Below are positions 46,312 to 58,472 of a DNA stretch of 64,000 bases, piece after piece (the first letter of the stretch is position 1; each line of letters starts with the position of its first letter). The stretch spans positions 77,946,616-78,010,615 of the forward strand of contig CM060680.1 in assembly GCA_030686995.1 (NCBI GenBank). Reading direction: 5' to 3'. The translations under genes were made by a program, and so were the position numbers. Under the pieces are notes generated by a model, which saw only the letters and a list, made by a program, of their open reading frames with translations, made no database searches and was not told the origin of the DNA. The stretch comes from Artemisia argyi. Taxonomy: Eukaryota; Streptophyta; Magnoliopsida; Asterales; Asteraceae.

Positions 46312-47250
46312 ATGAACCCCCAAACATCTCCTACCACATTCCCTCAACCTTACATCATTCCAAATCCAAACGACGACGTATCACCCCATCACAACACCCA
46401 ACACACATCTCCATCATCTTCCACGTCATCAGTTATAATAGTAATGATAGTCATCTCATCAGCTATTATCCTCACAGCAACAATCTACTTCATTATCCGT
46501 TACATCACACGCCGGTTTAACCACACATCAGCTTCAGTTAACGACGTCGTTTCCGTTAATGTAAACCTAAACAACGACGAGCACGTGACACATCACGTGA
46601 CTGAATTAAGTCATAACAGCAATGACGTGGATTCGTTACCATTGTTTAAGTTTTCGTCGCTAAGAGGGAATATTATATCTGGTGACTGTGCAGTTTGTTT
46701 GTCTAAATTTGAAAGTGAGGATCAGTTACGGTTGCTTCCGTTATGTTGTCACGCGTTTCACGCGCTGTGTATTGACGCGTGGCTCAAGTCGAATTTTACG
46801 TGTCCGTTATGTAGGTCAAATGTAAACCCTACCGAAGCAGATATCTCACGTGCCACGGGCGCTGGAGATAGTAGGGGTAATAGTTTTAGGATTGAGATAG
46901 GGAGTATAAGTAACAGGAGAGAAGCGACGGATTCACGACGGAGGTCTTATTCAGTTGGTTCGTTTGAGTATGTGGTTGATATTGATGGTTATGAAGTGAA
47001 TGTGGGGTCCACGCGCCGGAGAGGTGAGAGTGATGGTGGTGATAAGGAGAGTGCGGTGGGGGTGGTGGTTGGTCCGGGGGAGAATGTGGCGGCGGAGGTT
47101 GGTAGTGGGCGGGGGAATTGGTTGAGGAGGTCGTTGCGTGGCTCAGGGAGGCTGTTTTCGACTGGAAGTAGTCGCCGGAGTGAGAATGTGGTTGATGAGA
47201 GGATTGGTGAAGAGATTAGTGAGTTTTTCCGGTGGTTCTCAGGGGTATAA
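46312..47250 (+). CDS. ATL4: RING-H2 finger E3 ubiquitin ligase, ATL4-like
   Basis: An intact, intronless 312-residue protein starting at AAAATGAAC. ATL proteins are membrane E3 ligases that pass ubiquitin from E2 to targets, often in defence or nutrient responses. Residues 41-63 form one transmembrane helix (VIIVMIVISSAIILTATIYFI). A degenerate GLD-type region (SLPLFKFSS) precedes the RING-H2 finger: C126, C129, C145, H147, H150, C153, C164, C167, with the Pro of CPLC and the Trp of DAWL that contact the E2. The C-terminal part has the phrases SFRIEIGSIS, SYSVGSFEYVVD, STGSSRRSE and EEISEFFRWFSGV, which I know from ATL4. That supports this member over other ATLs. It has no gene neighbours with a shared role. 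Confidence 0.93.
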   Translation: MNPQTSPTTFPQPYIIPNPNDDVSPHHNTQHTSPSSSTSSVIIVMIVISSAIILTATIYFIIRYITRRFNHTSASVNDVVSVNVNLNNDEHVTHHVTELSHNSNDVDSLPLFKFSSLRGNIISGDCAVCLSKFESEDQLRLLPLCCHAFHALCIDAWLKSNFTCPLCRSNVNPTEADISRATGAGDSRGNSFRIEIGSISNRREATDSRRRSYSVGSFEYVVDIDGYEVNVGSTRRRGESDGGDKESAVGVVVGPGENVAAEVGSGRGNWLRRSLRGSGRLFSTGSSRRSENVVDERIGEEISEFFRWFSGV

Positions 47251-47312
47251 TTGTAAATTACTGTGTCTTTATCTGTTTTTAGTTATTAATAGAAACTATA
47301 AGTTTTTGCAAG
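47251..47312 (+). other. Immediate 3' flank of ATL4
   Basis: A short A/T-rich 3' UTR-like stretch before the MITE. No defined polyadenylation signal can be named. Confidence 0.4.
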
Positions 47313-47516
47313 TAATTATTCCGTCTCAAATTAGCCGTCCACAATATGTTTTAAGCTGTCTTATAATTAGTGTTCACTCTAAATTTTTACCAATAAAAGT
47401 AGATTTTGATGATATTTGATTGGTAAGGAGTGTATTATGAAATTTTTTGATGATATTTGATTGGTAAAGAGTGTATTATGAAAATGGACACTTTATATGA
47501 GACAGAGGGACTCATA
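47313..47516. mobile_element. Stowaway-like MITE (Tc1/mariner) next to ATL4
   Basis: About 200 bp between TA dinucleotides (47313-47314 and 47515-47516). The left end reads CCGTCTCAAATTAGCCGTCC and the right end, in reverse complement, CCCTCTGTCTCATATAAAGTGTCC. Both match the Stowaway terminal form CTCCCTCCGTCTCA with small changes. Inside is a 41-bp tandem duplication beginning at 47404 and 47445. There is no coding capacity. Its position suggests it may contribute to the ATL4 3' end. Confidence 0.65.
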
Positions 47517-50500
47517 TTTTGATCGATATCATTTTAACTAACGCATCGTGCATCGCTACGGAAGGTCAGAAATTACGAACGGTCGTGTAAAATTGAAGAG
47601 TGAGTATGTTGTGATGTATTTATGTGCTTAAGTGAGAAACATGCAGGTACATTGTAGTGAATGTGGTAGCCATTGTTTTGCAAAGGTATATTAAGGAAGG
47701 ATTGTTAAAATGGTCCCGATCTGAAACGGTTTTGTAATTGCAAAGAGGGTCGAGTGGGATTTTCTATTATTGTAAAACTCATATTATGCTTTCTTTTTAT
47801 GTACATTTAAGACCCCTTAAGGCTTGGTAGGTAAAATTCGCAGTGAAAATATTAAGTTCATGCATGCATTTATTCCAGTTGGCAGATACTGAATGGGGCA
47901 TGACATTAAATTTTTACTGTCTGGAGTTTTAATTTTGGCAGTGAAAAATTGTAGAACGTACATCTTCGGTAGCTAGATTTGGTGTATTTGAAGTCCTGAA
48001 GGTACACTCTTAAACAGCAACGAAAATGCTAGTGCTTGCATAAATTTGATAATGCCATGTGGTACAATGATTTACATTGTCTTAAAGTGTGTAAAACTTA
48101 GAAATATTTGATCACGTCGTGGATTAGTATAATGCACAAGTAATTATATCACGACATATTTATATTAAATAATCATCCAGGTTGAGTTGTAAAATTCGAT
48201 TTCATTGCATGGATTATATTTTAATGAATCATGGCTATCTTGATTATAATGAGGTATATACTAACTTGGTGGCACATGATTGGCAATTTGGCATATACTT
48301 GGGAAGAATATAAGAAAATATTGTTCATCAACTTTCATTTTTGTGGTAGTATATTTGGTAACCTAATACTAAAAGAGTAAAAGATTTTATAATTTGTATT
48401 TATTAATCTCGTCAAAGGTTATAAATTATCATCGATCTCTAGAGTTTTCAATGTAAGTTCACCTGTCTATGTTGTACAAGATTTTGCAGTTAAACAATAT
48501 TTATATCAATTTTTTGTCTACACAAAATTAGTAATGTAATTGTGACAAGTGTAAATATAACAGAGTAATAGCATAGGTAAATTAAGAGTGAAAACTAGTG
48601 AATTATATTACAAGTCATTTTCATGCATACATCATACGAAAAATGATTTAACGTACGATAGAAGATTTCACATCTTTGGATGCGATTTACGGGTCATAAA
48701 ATAATGCACATGTACATGTATGTGTAGTTATTTAATAACATTATTTAAAATTCCATGATGTGACAACCAAACATTCCAAGTGTTGGTTCTCCTATGATGG
48801 TGGATCTTTTGTCATGTTGAGTGTCTCGAATGTGCTCAAGTCGTGGAATTTTTCAACTACTATCTTCATATTTATTTACTGATTTTTCTTCCCAAGAATT
48901 CATATTCCAATACTGTCTAAAAACGACCATTTTTAAAAACTTATTGCCCTTTAATCATGAGACTCATACTTTGGTATATACTATACAATATATCGTTAGT
49001 ATTATGACACTTAAGTCAAATATTTTAAACCAGACACTACTTATAACTTAATTGATTTCAAAAACTTTTGAGGGCATAAGCTTTGCATACTTGTGACATG
49101 TTACATGAGGCACAAGTTTATAGAAGTAAATGTAAAGTATCAGTATACTGTATACGTATGAATCTACAATGTATAAGTATATGTGTTTGTTCAGAAAAAA
49201 ATATCGGTATGATTCAGTTATCTTTTACTTTGTTTAGTCAACCAAAGCCAGTATCAAATATAATCCACAAATCCTCTCTTTTTGACATTTTGGGAGTAGT
49301 TGGCTTTTGTCTTTTGCTCTTACAACATTCTTTCCTTCTTCATTAATTGATTCTTGATGTTATAGTTGGAAAAGACAAATATACTGCTTTTAATATATAA
49401 AGTTGTCTACAAGCCGATTACGTTTTTACTTTAGAGCTTTTTGTTAACAGCATTTCAATACAAAGACTTGGAACAAGCTAGTAAAATGAATGAAGTGACA
49501 ATTAAGTTACAGCAAGTTACAGCAAGTTTTAGTATGATATCACCTTGATCTCTTCGCAAAGGATATGTTTACTTGGTACTATTAGATCAAAGCATACCCA
49601 ATAACAAAATCTCCAAAGAATCCAGAATGTGGTTTGAATGACTACATAGTACATTTTTAAACGAGTTGTTTGTATGTGCCGAATACCCTCATGATATCAT
49701 ATTATAGGGATAGACTTTGGGTAATGATGATATATTTTTTTTAAGCTTTGTTTAACTAATTAGCTTATTTATAGCGCACATATATAACTTTTCATCGTTT
49801 CAAAAAAGAAGAAAAAAAATATCTTGATAACTTTGGTTTTCGACATTTTGGTTGACTTATCTATTGAGTTTGAGTCTGCTGCCACATATACTCAAACAGG
49901 CAAAAGCTTTATTTTTCAGAAAGGTTGACATGATCACTTTAAGCTTGTTAACATAAAAATATAACAAACTACTTAAGGGGCGTAAGCGTTAGAGTGCAAC
50001 AAACTTATGATTTGCAAACTAATATAATCAATTTACTTTTTAATGAACCTATGTAATTTTTGTTAGCATGGTAAGGTTAAGCTGAATATTTAAACAATTG
50101 TTATTGAAGAAACACACATTCAAGCACCACAAACGCGTCATATTTTTTATCTTCTCCCTCAAAGATAACAAACCACAAGACCACAAGTTTCTAAATTTGT
50201 GTATTCATTTAAATTGAGTTTCAATGTTACCGACTTAACGTCATACATGAATATACTGAAAGAAAGCAAAATATGTGTGGTCACATGATCATCAACTCGA
50301 TAAAGACATTGTTATATTAAAAGCTACAGAACTATAAACTACCTAAGACACTTGATCTAAATGTCTACTGATATGAACGAACAACATGCATTGTTTTATT
50401 CTAGGAACGGATATTAATGTAATGCCTGCGTTTTACATAGAGATTTTTACCCTGTATTCTCCAGTTTTAACCGGAGAAGGGCAAGGAAGCGAGGAGAACT

Positions 50501-50965
50501 AGAAAAAGTTGTATTCGAAGTTTTCTATAGCAAAAGAGAAGATAAAAAGGAGAACAAACGTGTTGATAAAGGTTTAATTATTATTTCTCTTTTCCATTAT
50601 TTTCTTTCATAGTGGAACAAAATTAAGCTTGTTCTTTTTACATCATAAACTAAATATACATTGATAACAGTTTCTAGTAATTTTTTTTAAATAGCACATA
50701 CATTAATATCGTAAGAGCCGAGTTGAGGCTCAATCCGGCTAGTATACATTGCTACCTTTAATTTCATCAATAATTTTTTGTGCAACTTACCACTCTCTTT
50801 TTATTTAATTCAACATCAACTTTGCATCATCCTCGAATTTTCTTTCTTCTTTATTCACTTTCGCTTAAGCCTCTCCAACAACTTCTATATTATGCACTCA
50901 ACATTTCGAATAGTAGCTACGTACCCTTATTGCTCATGCTCTAATAAATATAGCTATCAAGTAGA
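47517..50965. other. Intergenic DNA, nothing recognised
   Basis: 3.4 kb without a convincing ORF, RNA gene or repeat boundary on either strand. Short open frames (for example 48821-49051 and 49083-49346) show no domain and match the base composition of the surroundings. Confidence 0.5.
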
Positions 50966-52335
50966 TTAGTATAAGAGTTAAGTACATTTTTGGTCCTTGT
51001 GGTTTGCCGGGTATAACATTTTTAGTCCAATAGTTTCAAAAGTCCCGGATCCTGTCCTGAATCCAACGACCCGTAACACTTTTGGTCCAATTTTCATGAC
51101 TCCGTTAAATTGACTATGTTTGACCGTTAGTTTTAGGGGTATTTATGTCATTTACATACTTTATTAAACATCTGTACATACACAAACCCAAATACACAAA
51201 CACCAAACACAAACACAAATACGCATACACAAACACAAATACATCACCAACTGCTACCACACCATACCATAACCATCACCATTAAACCTTCAAATACAAA
51301 CACAAACACAACTACTACCACACCACACCATAACCATCACCATCAAACCTTCAATTGCTACCACACCACACAAACACAAATGCCCACAAACAGACCGGCT
51401 ACCACACCAGATCCCGAGATCTTTCTTCTTCTTTTTAAAACACGAACTTGAATGGTCTTCAAGATCTTTGATAGGTCTCGGGTAGGTTCTTGTTTTTCGT
51501 TTTTGTTTAAGATCTATGATGGGTTCGTATTTGGGAATTGGTTATGATGGATTTCATAGTGGTGGCAGTCGAGGGGGTGGGGGAATTGGTTATGATGGAT
51601 ATCATATGTATATTTTGGATGGGTGTGTTTGAAAAAAATGAGGTTGAAGGGATTTAATTGTGTTTTAGATTGATGGTTTGGATTTGGGGTTTTGTGATTG
51701 TGGGTTTTATTGAATTAAAGTGGGGTGGGATTGCTGTCAAGTGAGGGTTTTTCGATCTGGGTTGTTTTTGTGTGTAATGTATCTGTGATTTGTGTGATGA
51801 TGATAAGGTGTGTTCATCGGAGGTGTGTCTGGATCCGTTTTATGATGATAAATATGGGTTTTGTGTGTTTATTGATGAAAATAATAGATGATGATTATAG
51901 GTTTTGGGTGTGTGCATAATGATTTGTTATGGGTTTTGTAGTTTGAGTTGGGTATGTTTATATTTGCAGATTTAGAATTTGATTTCTAGTAGAGGTTGAA
52001 GATGATTGGCTAGAGATAAAGAGTTATGTGTTTATGTTGGTGTGTTCGATGTTGTGTTTTTTTTTAAGTGTGTTTGATATGTGTTTAGTTAATAATCAAA
52101 GGTGAAGAAAACAATGAAGAAAGGGTGTACTAGTCATTTCATTAAAAAGGATTAGGGTATTTTAGTCATTTCATATTTTTTTAACAAGTCAAACTAATAG
52201 TCAACGAAAAATGGACCAAACCCGTTACGGGTGTTTCATTTCAGGAGAGGATCCGGAACTTTTGAAACTATTGGACTAAAAGTGTTATACCCGGTAAACC
52301 ACAAGGACCAAAAATGTACTTAACTCTTAGTATAA
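50966..52335. mobile_element. Non-autonomous Mutator-like element with long terminal inverted repeats and 9-bp target duplication
   Basis: The 9-mer TTAGTATAA flanks both sides (50966-50974 and 52327-52335). The body, 50975-52326 (1352 bp), starts GAGTTAAGTACATTTTTGG and ends with its complement. The inverted repeats are almost identical for about 85 bases and recognisable to about 130. The centre has CA-rich simple sequence (ACACAAACACAAATAC, about 51176-51400) and G/T-rich DNA with a 64-codon frame lacking any domain. No transposase is encoded. A 9-bp duplication with long inverted ends is the hallmark of Mutator-like elements. Confidence 0.88.
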
Positions 52336-53196
52336 ACTATAAAGGTGTGAGGTGTGTAACGTGATTCATTTACTTCTTTATCAACCCACATCAGAGTTAA
52401 TTTAATGCCCAGATAATATTATAATAGGCGTAAAATCTTTTGAAAGGACATTTTTCTTCATATTTTTTATGGTTAAGTTTATGAAGATTTGAATTTGGGA
52501 AACAATGTTTTTATGCTTGACGAAAAAAGGATTTGCGTATTATGCTTTGCGTTGATACGTGGATGGGCAAACACAAATAGATCGTATGTACAAACTAGGG
52601 GTTAAAGGATAGTATACACTTCTATCCTTTGTGCTCTTTGTAGTATTGCGGTAGAGTCTTTTTCGCATCTCCTTTTTTCTTGCCAAGTGGCTCGGTTATT
52701 GACACTTAAGGTGGCTCGTTGGTGGGATTTGGAAGTTAACATCTTTAATTTGTATGGTGATTGACTTATTTGGTTCAACAATATTCGTTTACTTTTGAAG
52801 CTAAAGGAAATTTTGGAAGGCACTTGTTAGGTCATGTGGTGCGGTTTTCCGGGTTTGCGGTTTTGCGGATCGGTTTTTAAATTTTTTTTTAGATCATATT
52901 TTTCGTATATATTTATTATAGAATAAACGTATTATAAGGTTATATGATGAGTTGAAACATATCTACAAAATGTTGTGTATTATTATGAAATTATAGATCT
53001 AAACAATACTAAAAGTCAAATGATGCGAATAATTTTTAAAACTTTGATGATAAATTGATAGAAAAATAAAATTATATAACCTTAAAACTCAGACAATAAT
53101 TAACCTATTAAATGCGTTTGAAAAATAACTAATTATGAAAGTATAAACCAAAACATTTTATTATACAAAAATTAAGAAATTTAGTTGGTTTATTTA

Positions 53197-53198
<2 letters not shown>
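52336..53198. other. Intergenic DNA between two repeats, nothing recognised
   Basis: A/T-rich, no supported ORF on either strand. The 73-codon minus-strand frame at 52602-52823 has no recognisable domain. Confidence 0.5.

Positions 53199-53273
<75 letters not shown>
53199..53273. repeat. (AT)n microsatellite, about 37 units
   Basis: Uninterrupted AT repeats ending in ATAGGGTAGGGTTC, the left edge of the composite repeat that follows. It may have been the insertion target. Confidence 0.95.
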
Positions 53274-53280
<7 letters not shown>

Positions 53281-53879
53281 GTTCTAGAGAAAAGTGCATT
53301 TCGGTAGAAAAGTGAGAAAAATAATATAGGTAAATTATGAAACATTTCAAAGTTCAGGGTAAGATTTGAAAAAAACAAAAACAAACAAGGGATGCCAAAA
53401 CACATCTGTCATTCACATTCTCAAACCGTCATCTACATACTACTGAATAAAATCAATAGCACCGGCGCCGGGACCACCGTCAGAACCACCATCATCATTA
53501 AAACCGTCAAATCAGTCGCCAAAAATACGTACATCGAAACACTACCACCATTACAACCGTTAAATCAACCACCACCATCGAAACGAGACCACCATTACAA
53601 CCACCATGCGCACCACCATCATCAAAACACTACCAAAAGCCGTCAAATCACCCGCCGGTAATACCTACAACAGTAAGTGTATTAATCTTGTTGATTCATT
53701 AATAATTTTAATGTTTTAATATATAAGAACTCAAACAACAACAAGAAAAAACTTATTTTAGGGCATTACTTTGTAAACACATGATAATTGAAATTTTGTG
53801 GAATTGGTTAGGGCATAATTGTGTAAAAAAATGATAAATTCAAATATTTCTGAATGATTTGACGTTTTAGGGCATCAAT

Positions 53880-54660
53880 GTGTAAGCAAATCATAATTTG
53901 TATTTGTTGTTGAATCACATGACATATTAAAGGCATCAGCGGGTATCATTAGTGCATCTTTAGACATATTAAAAGGCATCAGTGGGTATCATTTGTGCAT
54001 CTTTAGACATATTAAGGCATGGGTGTGTATGTTTAGTGAATTCGTTTGTATTTTAGTCCATCGTTATACTTACCTTGATCATATGTTTGTATGTTTAGTG
54101 CATCCGGTTGTATTTTAGTGCATCGTTATACATACCTCATGCATATGTTTGTATGTTTAGTGCGTCATTAAATGTATTAGTGCATCAACAAGTATGATCA
54201 AAATTCAGAACAGTAAGTTTAGTGCATCATCAAACATATTATGGAATCATTGTGTATGTTTAGTGAATCCGTTTGTATGATTAGTGCATCATTGGTCATA
54301 ATAGGGCATCCATTTGTAAGTTCAGTGTATCGTTGGAAATACTTGGGCATTTGTTTGTATGTTTAGTGCATCGAAGAGCACATTAGGGCATCACTTAGTA
54401 TGAATAGTGTAGTGCGTCGTCTGACATATTAAGGCATCAATGTGTATGTTTATTGCATCATTGGAACTACTTGGGCATCTGTTATGTTTAATGCATCCTT
54501 GGAACTACTTGTACATCTGTTTGTATATTTAGTGCATCGATGAACATATCAAGGCATCTATGAGTATGATTAGTGCATCAAAATGTAGATATTAGGGCAT
54601 CTATGAGTATGATTAGTGCATCAAAAGGTAGATATTAGTGCGTCCATTTTTCCCTTATAG
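53880..54660 (+). repeat. Densest GTGCATC array
   Basis: About eleven exact GTGCATC and a dozen variants spaced roughly 20-80 bp apart, usually as TTTAGTGCATC or ATTAGTGCATC followed by 10-25 variable bases with TGTATG. The units are too diverged and irregular for a simple tandem repeat. Confidence 0.8.
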
Positions 54661-54698
54661 TTATTTGGTCAATAATCAGACCATTTCGGTATGTATAG

Positions 54699-54793
54699 GT
54701 AGAAAACTCACTTGTTGGACCTCCTTGTGGTGTGATGGATGAAATGCTTCTGCATGCGGTGAATCTAACAATCTTCTTGCAATGGTTTTCCAG
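54699..54793 (+). pseudogene. Captured exon fragment of an L-arabinokinase / GHMP kinase gene
   Basis: The fragment begins after an AG (TATAG) and ends CAG before GTACATG, so it looks like one exon with its splice junctions. It encodes LVGPPCGVMDEM in one frame and SACGESNNLLAMVFQ in the next, together the ATP-binding-region phrase found in plant arabinokinases (xGxPCGVMDQM followed by SACGE). A deletion after the Met breaks the frame. Arabinokinase phosphorylates free arabinose; this 95-base piece can have no such activity. The identification is from a short match. Confidence 0.7.
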
Positions 54794-55353
54794 GTACATG
54801 ATTTTAATGATTATTCATGTAAGTTGAGAGTAACGGGTCAAAATGGGTTCGGGTTGAAACTAGTTTTATTGCATCTGTATATTAGTGCATCTATGTTTGT
54901 GGTTACTGTGCATCTATGTTAGTGTATTATATATGCTGAAATTGCTTTTTATACGATTTTGATCCACATGTATTGTATCAAAATGCTAACTTGCTCATGG
55001 TAGATTTGGTACTAGGTTGATGATGCTTGGTATCCTAAAACTGCAATCAAATTCAGTAATAAGTAAGTAATATTAGGTGGTGATGAATTAGGTACTAAAA
55101 CAAGTTCAGTATCTATGTGGAGTTACTCATTTAGCACAATGAGGTTGTTTTCATTTTAAGTTACTAGTAACAATTACTTGAGGTTTATAAGGCACTTAAA
55201 TTATTGAATCTTCTATCCATGTGCGGCTAGTTGTTACATTTGTAGGAACTTTTTGCATCATAGCCTTCTGCTTATAATCTTTCTTTTGACTTTTAGCATC
55301 ATAAAAGCTCAATTTTTTTTGCGAACATGCTATTTATGATCCGCAAATTTCAC

Positions 55354-55551
55354 CAATAGTTGCACTATGGTGTTCTTGTCAAACAGATTTCTCATATTGA
55401 CCATGTTCGCCCATTAAATGGAATATTTCATGGACGATCACACCACTTTAAATTCTTTGATCTTGCTCAATGGCTTCACGATTCTTTAGCGGCTACGTTT
55501 TCTAGCTGTTTCTATTTTTTGGTGGAGATGGAAACAGAATCAATTATGTAA
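55354..55551 (+). pseudogene. Exon-like open segment of unknown origin
   Basis: An open frame of about 63 codons in the composite repeat (VLVKQISHIDHVRPLNGIFH, SHHFKFFDLAQWLHD). Codon choice is less A/T-rich than the matrix, and it starts after CAATAG, a possible acceptor. I do not recognise the protein. By analogy with its neighbours it may be another captured piece. Confidence 0.35.
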
Positions 55552-56600
55552 AATTTTAGTGCACCTGTATGTAAAATTTTAAGGCATCTGTATGTAATAT
55601 TTTAGGGCACGTGAATGTAATATTTGTTGGATCACTAACTACTAATGCGTTGTTATGTACACTGAAATTGTAGATTATAGTTGTTTATATTTGTTGGATC
55701 AGTGTCATTGAGTTGTAACTGATTTATAGTTGTGGTTAGAATAGAATGAGCATTGATAATGTAGTTATGCTTGATAGGTTAGATTTTTGGACTTGTATAT
55801 AGATGTGATAATGAGTGATATTGTTGCTGTTCACATGGTTATTATTAGCTGATATTGGTGAGAATGTGTTATACCCAATATAACATACACCTGTATGTTG
55901 TTGTCTATAGTGGTGAGAATGTGTTATACCCAATATTACATCTGAATCAGTTATATTTTAGTGCATCTATATGCAATATTTTAGGGCATATGTATGTAAT
56001 ATTTTAGGGCATCTGAATGTAATACTTTATTGCATCTGAATGTAATATTTTATTGCATGAGCACTGAAACTTGTCTATGATGCTGAAACTTATGCTATCT
56101 TCTCTCATATCATCATATGATGCTCGAGTTTATGATTTCTTTGGAAAACGTGATGTCGTTTTTGGTGATTAGCTAATTACCTTGTTAGAGGATGTAGATT
56201 ATGTGGATAGTTTTTTTAGTCTTTGCCTTATTTAGGTTCTTCCACAATAATCCAAATCAGAATTTCACTGAATATTCACAAACGTGATTGTCTTTCTAAA
56301 GCCTCTGAGCCTATATAAGTTGTGATTCTTATGTTTGAAATGAATGACATGATTCTGTTTTTGGTTACATGCAAATAAAGTTTCACATGATTGATTTAGG
56401 TTGAAGCAGCAAATAGATTCCTCAAACTACTTAGATCTTACTGCATATGTATTATACATTAGTGCATCTGTACCTAGATCTTACTGCATCTGTATTATAC
56501 ATTACTGCATCTGCATTATACATTAGTGCATCAGTGTGTGTGTTTAGTGTATCCATTTGTAGGCTTAGTGCATCGTTTGTATGTTTAGTTCATCTTTGGT

Positions 56601-56850
56601 TCTTCTGATATCGACATAGTGGAACAAAATATACTCGATCACAAAGAGGGTAGATGATGATGCAAAGTATTCTGATTTCCCTGCATCATACCAGTTAGGG
56701 ACATTAAGTATACCAATGCTTGTAAAAACCTCTGGTAGTAGCACTCCAGCCACACCCAACATGGCCCATCATCCGTTTACAAGCTCGGCTTGAACGTACC
56801 ACTTCAAATTCTTTGGGTCTTCTGTGAGTCCCAATGGGTCCAACCTGTTC
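56601..56850 (-). pseudogene. LHCA4: Captured fragment of LHCA4 (photosystem I antenna protein)
   Basis: About 80 codons on the minus strand: [54 protein letters not shown]. These are the first transmembrane helix and the following stromal segment of the LHCA4 type of chlorophyll a/b-binding protein, which binds the red-shifted chlorophylls of photosystem I. The Arg normally before WAML is replaced by TGA (56769-56771), consistent with CGA to TGA by cytosine deamination. Transit peptide and the last two helices are absent. The match ends abruptly after IRR. Confidence 0.88.
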
Positions 56851-57444
56851 TCACTTGGAAGACAATAAAGTGAAAACACATAAGTAGTTGACAGTTAGTG
56901 GTGTGTTTGGGCTTAAAGTATTGATCTGCTTAACAATAAGCAAGTACCGACCCGACTATTTCTAGTTAGCTGAGTGAGTAAGCAGTTCTAGCTCAAAAAT
57001 AAATAGATAAGTAATCAGGTTCATGCATTAGTGTCTTGGTCATGAAACATTGCTTTAGTGAGATGGGGTAGTTTATCTAAAATTGATTTAAGGTTGCAAT
57101 GTTGATTAACTTAATATTCTCTTTTCGATAAATGCATTTTATATTATTAAGGAGGTGAGTATAATTAGTGCATCAGTCAATATGATTAGTGCATCACTAT
57201 TTATATTGAGTTTTGATTCAACATATAAGCAACTATTCTATCAGTTTATCTGAGGGTGAAATAAGTTGTTGCGAGTTCATTATTCAATATGCTTATCAGA
57301 TTGTTACCTCTTAAATCCTTAAATAAGCTTAATGTACAAACTGATTAAGAACGTAATCATTACATTGTTAGGATTAGTATTATGTTTTTATCATTTTAAA
57401 TTATATTATGTGTGAATATTAATATTTACGTTTGTTGTTTGCAG

Positions 57445-57654
57445 TCTGGTTATCATGCTTATGCAAGAAAGACTTTAAAAAGCGTCCTAAAGAACAGTCC
57501 AAGAGTGGGTTATAATGATCAAGACATGGAAAAAGTCAAAAACCAGGACTTAGATAGAACTCGAGATACAGATCGTGATGGACATATGGTTCGTTACACG
57601 GACCGGAGTATGAGAAGGAAAAGGGGTAGGGATACATATAGAAATAGTGATGTG
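57445..57654 (+). pseudogene. Exon-like Arg/Asp-rich segment of unknown origin
   Basis: Begins after TTTGCAG, a good 3' splice site. It encodes [19 protein letters not shown], then an Arg/Asp-alternating stretch ([23 protein letters not shown]) as in RNA-processing proteins. I cannot name the source gene. It stays open into the SKP1 piece only by chance; an AG acceptor lies between them. Confidence 0.45.
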
Positions 57655-57696
57655 ATAGCTATCATAGGTCTCATTAAAGGTTTTCTATTTTTTCAG

Positions 57697-57870
57697 GCTG
57701 CAAACTATCTCAACATCAAGAAACTATTGGATCGTATTTGTCAGATTTTTGCTGATATGATGAAGGGAAAGACTCCAGAATAAATCCAAATAATATTCAA
57801 CATCAAGAATGATTTCACTCCTGAAGAAAAAGAGGAGGTCCAAAGGGAGAACACATTGGCTTTTGATTAG
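57697..57870 (+). pseudogene. SKP1: Captured last exon of a SKP1-like gene
   Basis: Begins just after TTTTTCAG, the intron acceptor position in plant SKP1 genes, and ends with the normal C-terminus and TAG. It encodes [28 protein letters not shown], an in-frame TAA (57781-57783), then IFNIKNDFTPEEKEEVQREN and LAFD. This is the helical C-terminal region by which SKP1 binds F-box proteins in SCF ubiquitin ligases. The TAA falls at the PEE Glu codon. Keeping the splice acceptor shows DNA-level capture, not retroposition. The BTB-like N-terminal part is absent. Confidence 0.92.
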
Positions 57871-58472
57871 CTTCAAATTTTCGTCTAGAGATTTTTACTT
57901 TTATAAATCAGTGCTATTAAGTTTTACTCACTGATTTGCTTATTAGTTCTTGCTTGTATTGCAAGTTTTTCAATTAAGTTAGCATGCCAGTTAAGTTATA
58001 TCCATTTTTTCTTTAAAAATTAAACTCCGGAAATTTACTGCACTCTGTGTCTCCAACTTTATAATTTCATGGATTCAAGTGGTCGATTAATCTGATCAGT
58101 TATGTATTTTCCCAAGTTTACAAATCTTTGAACCTCAAAATTACCGTAATAATGTATGGGATTTATGTGATCATAATTTATAGTGTATGCAATTCAGTTA
58201 TCGATTATCTTACAGAGCGTTGAAAAATAAAATATGATTTAAATGAATCATCCGCTTCACCGATCAGCCTCATTCAAATATTTAAGAACACATGTGCATC
58301 AGTGTTGAAAATAAAAGTGCATCAGTACATAATAAAAGTGCATCAGTACATAGAAGAAAGTGCATATGTTTGGCTAAGGTGTAATTCATATAGTAAAAAA
58401 AAATCTTTCAAATTAAGTTGAATTATTGAACTAAAAAAATGCTATTTTTCAAGTAAAAAAATTGAATTATTA

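Noticed and set aside
46312..47419. A 93-codon frame overlapping the end of ATL4
   Set aside because: Out-of-frame shadow running into the MITE.
51725..51919. 64-codon frame inside the Mutator-like element
   Set aside because: Cys/Val/Met-rich from G/T-rich DNA; no transposase or host-gene similarity seen.
53129..53405. Frames rich in Tyr-Ile across the AT microsatellite
   Set aside because: Direct consequence of the (AT)n repeat.
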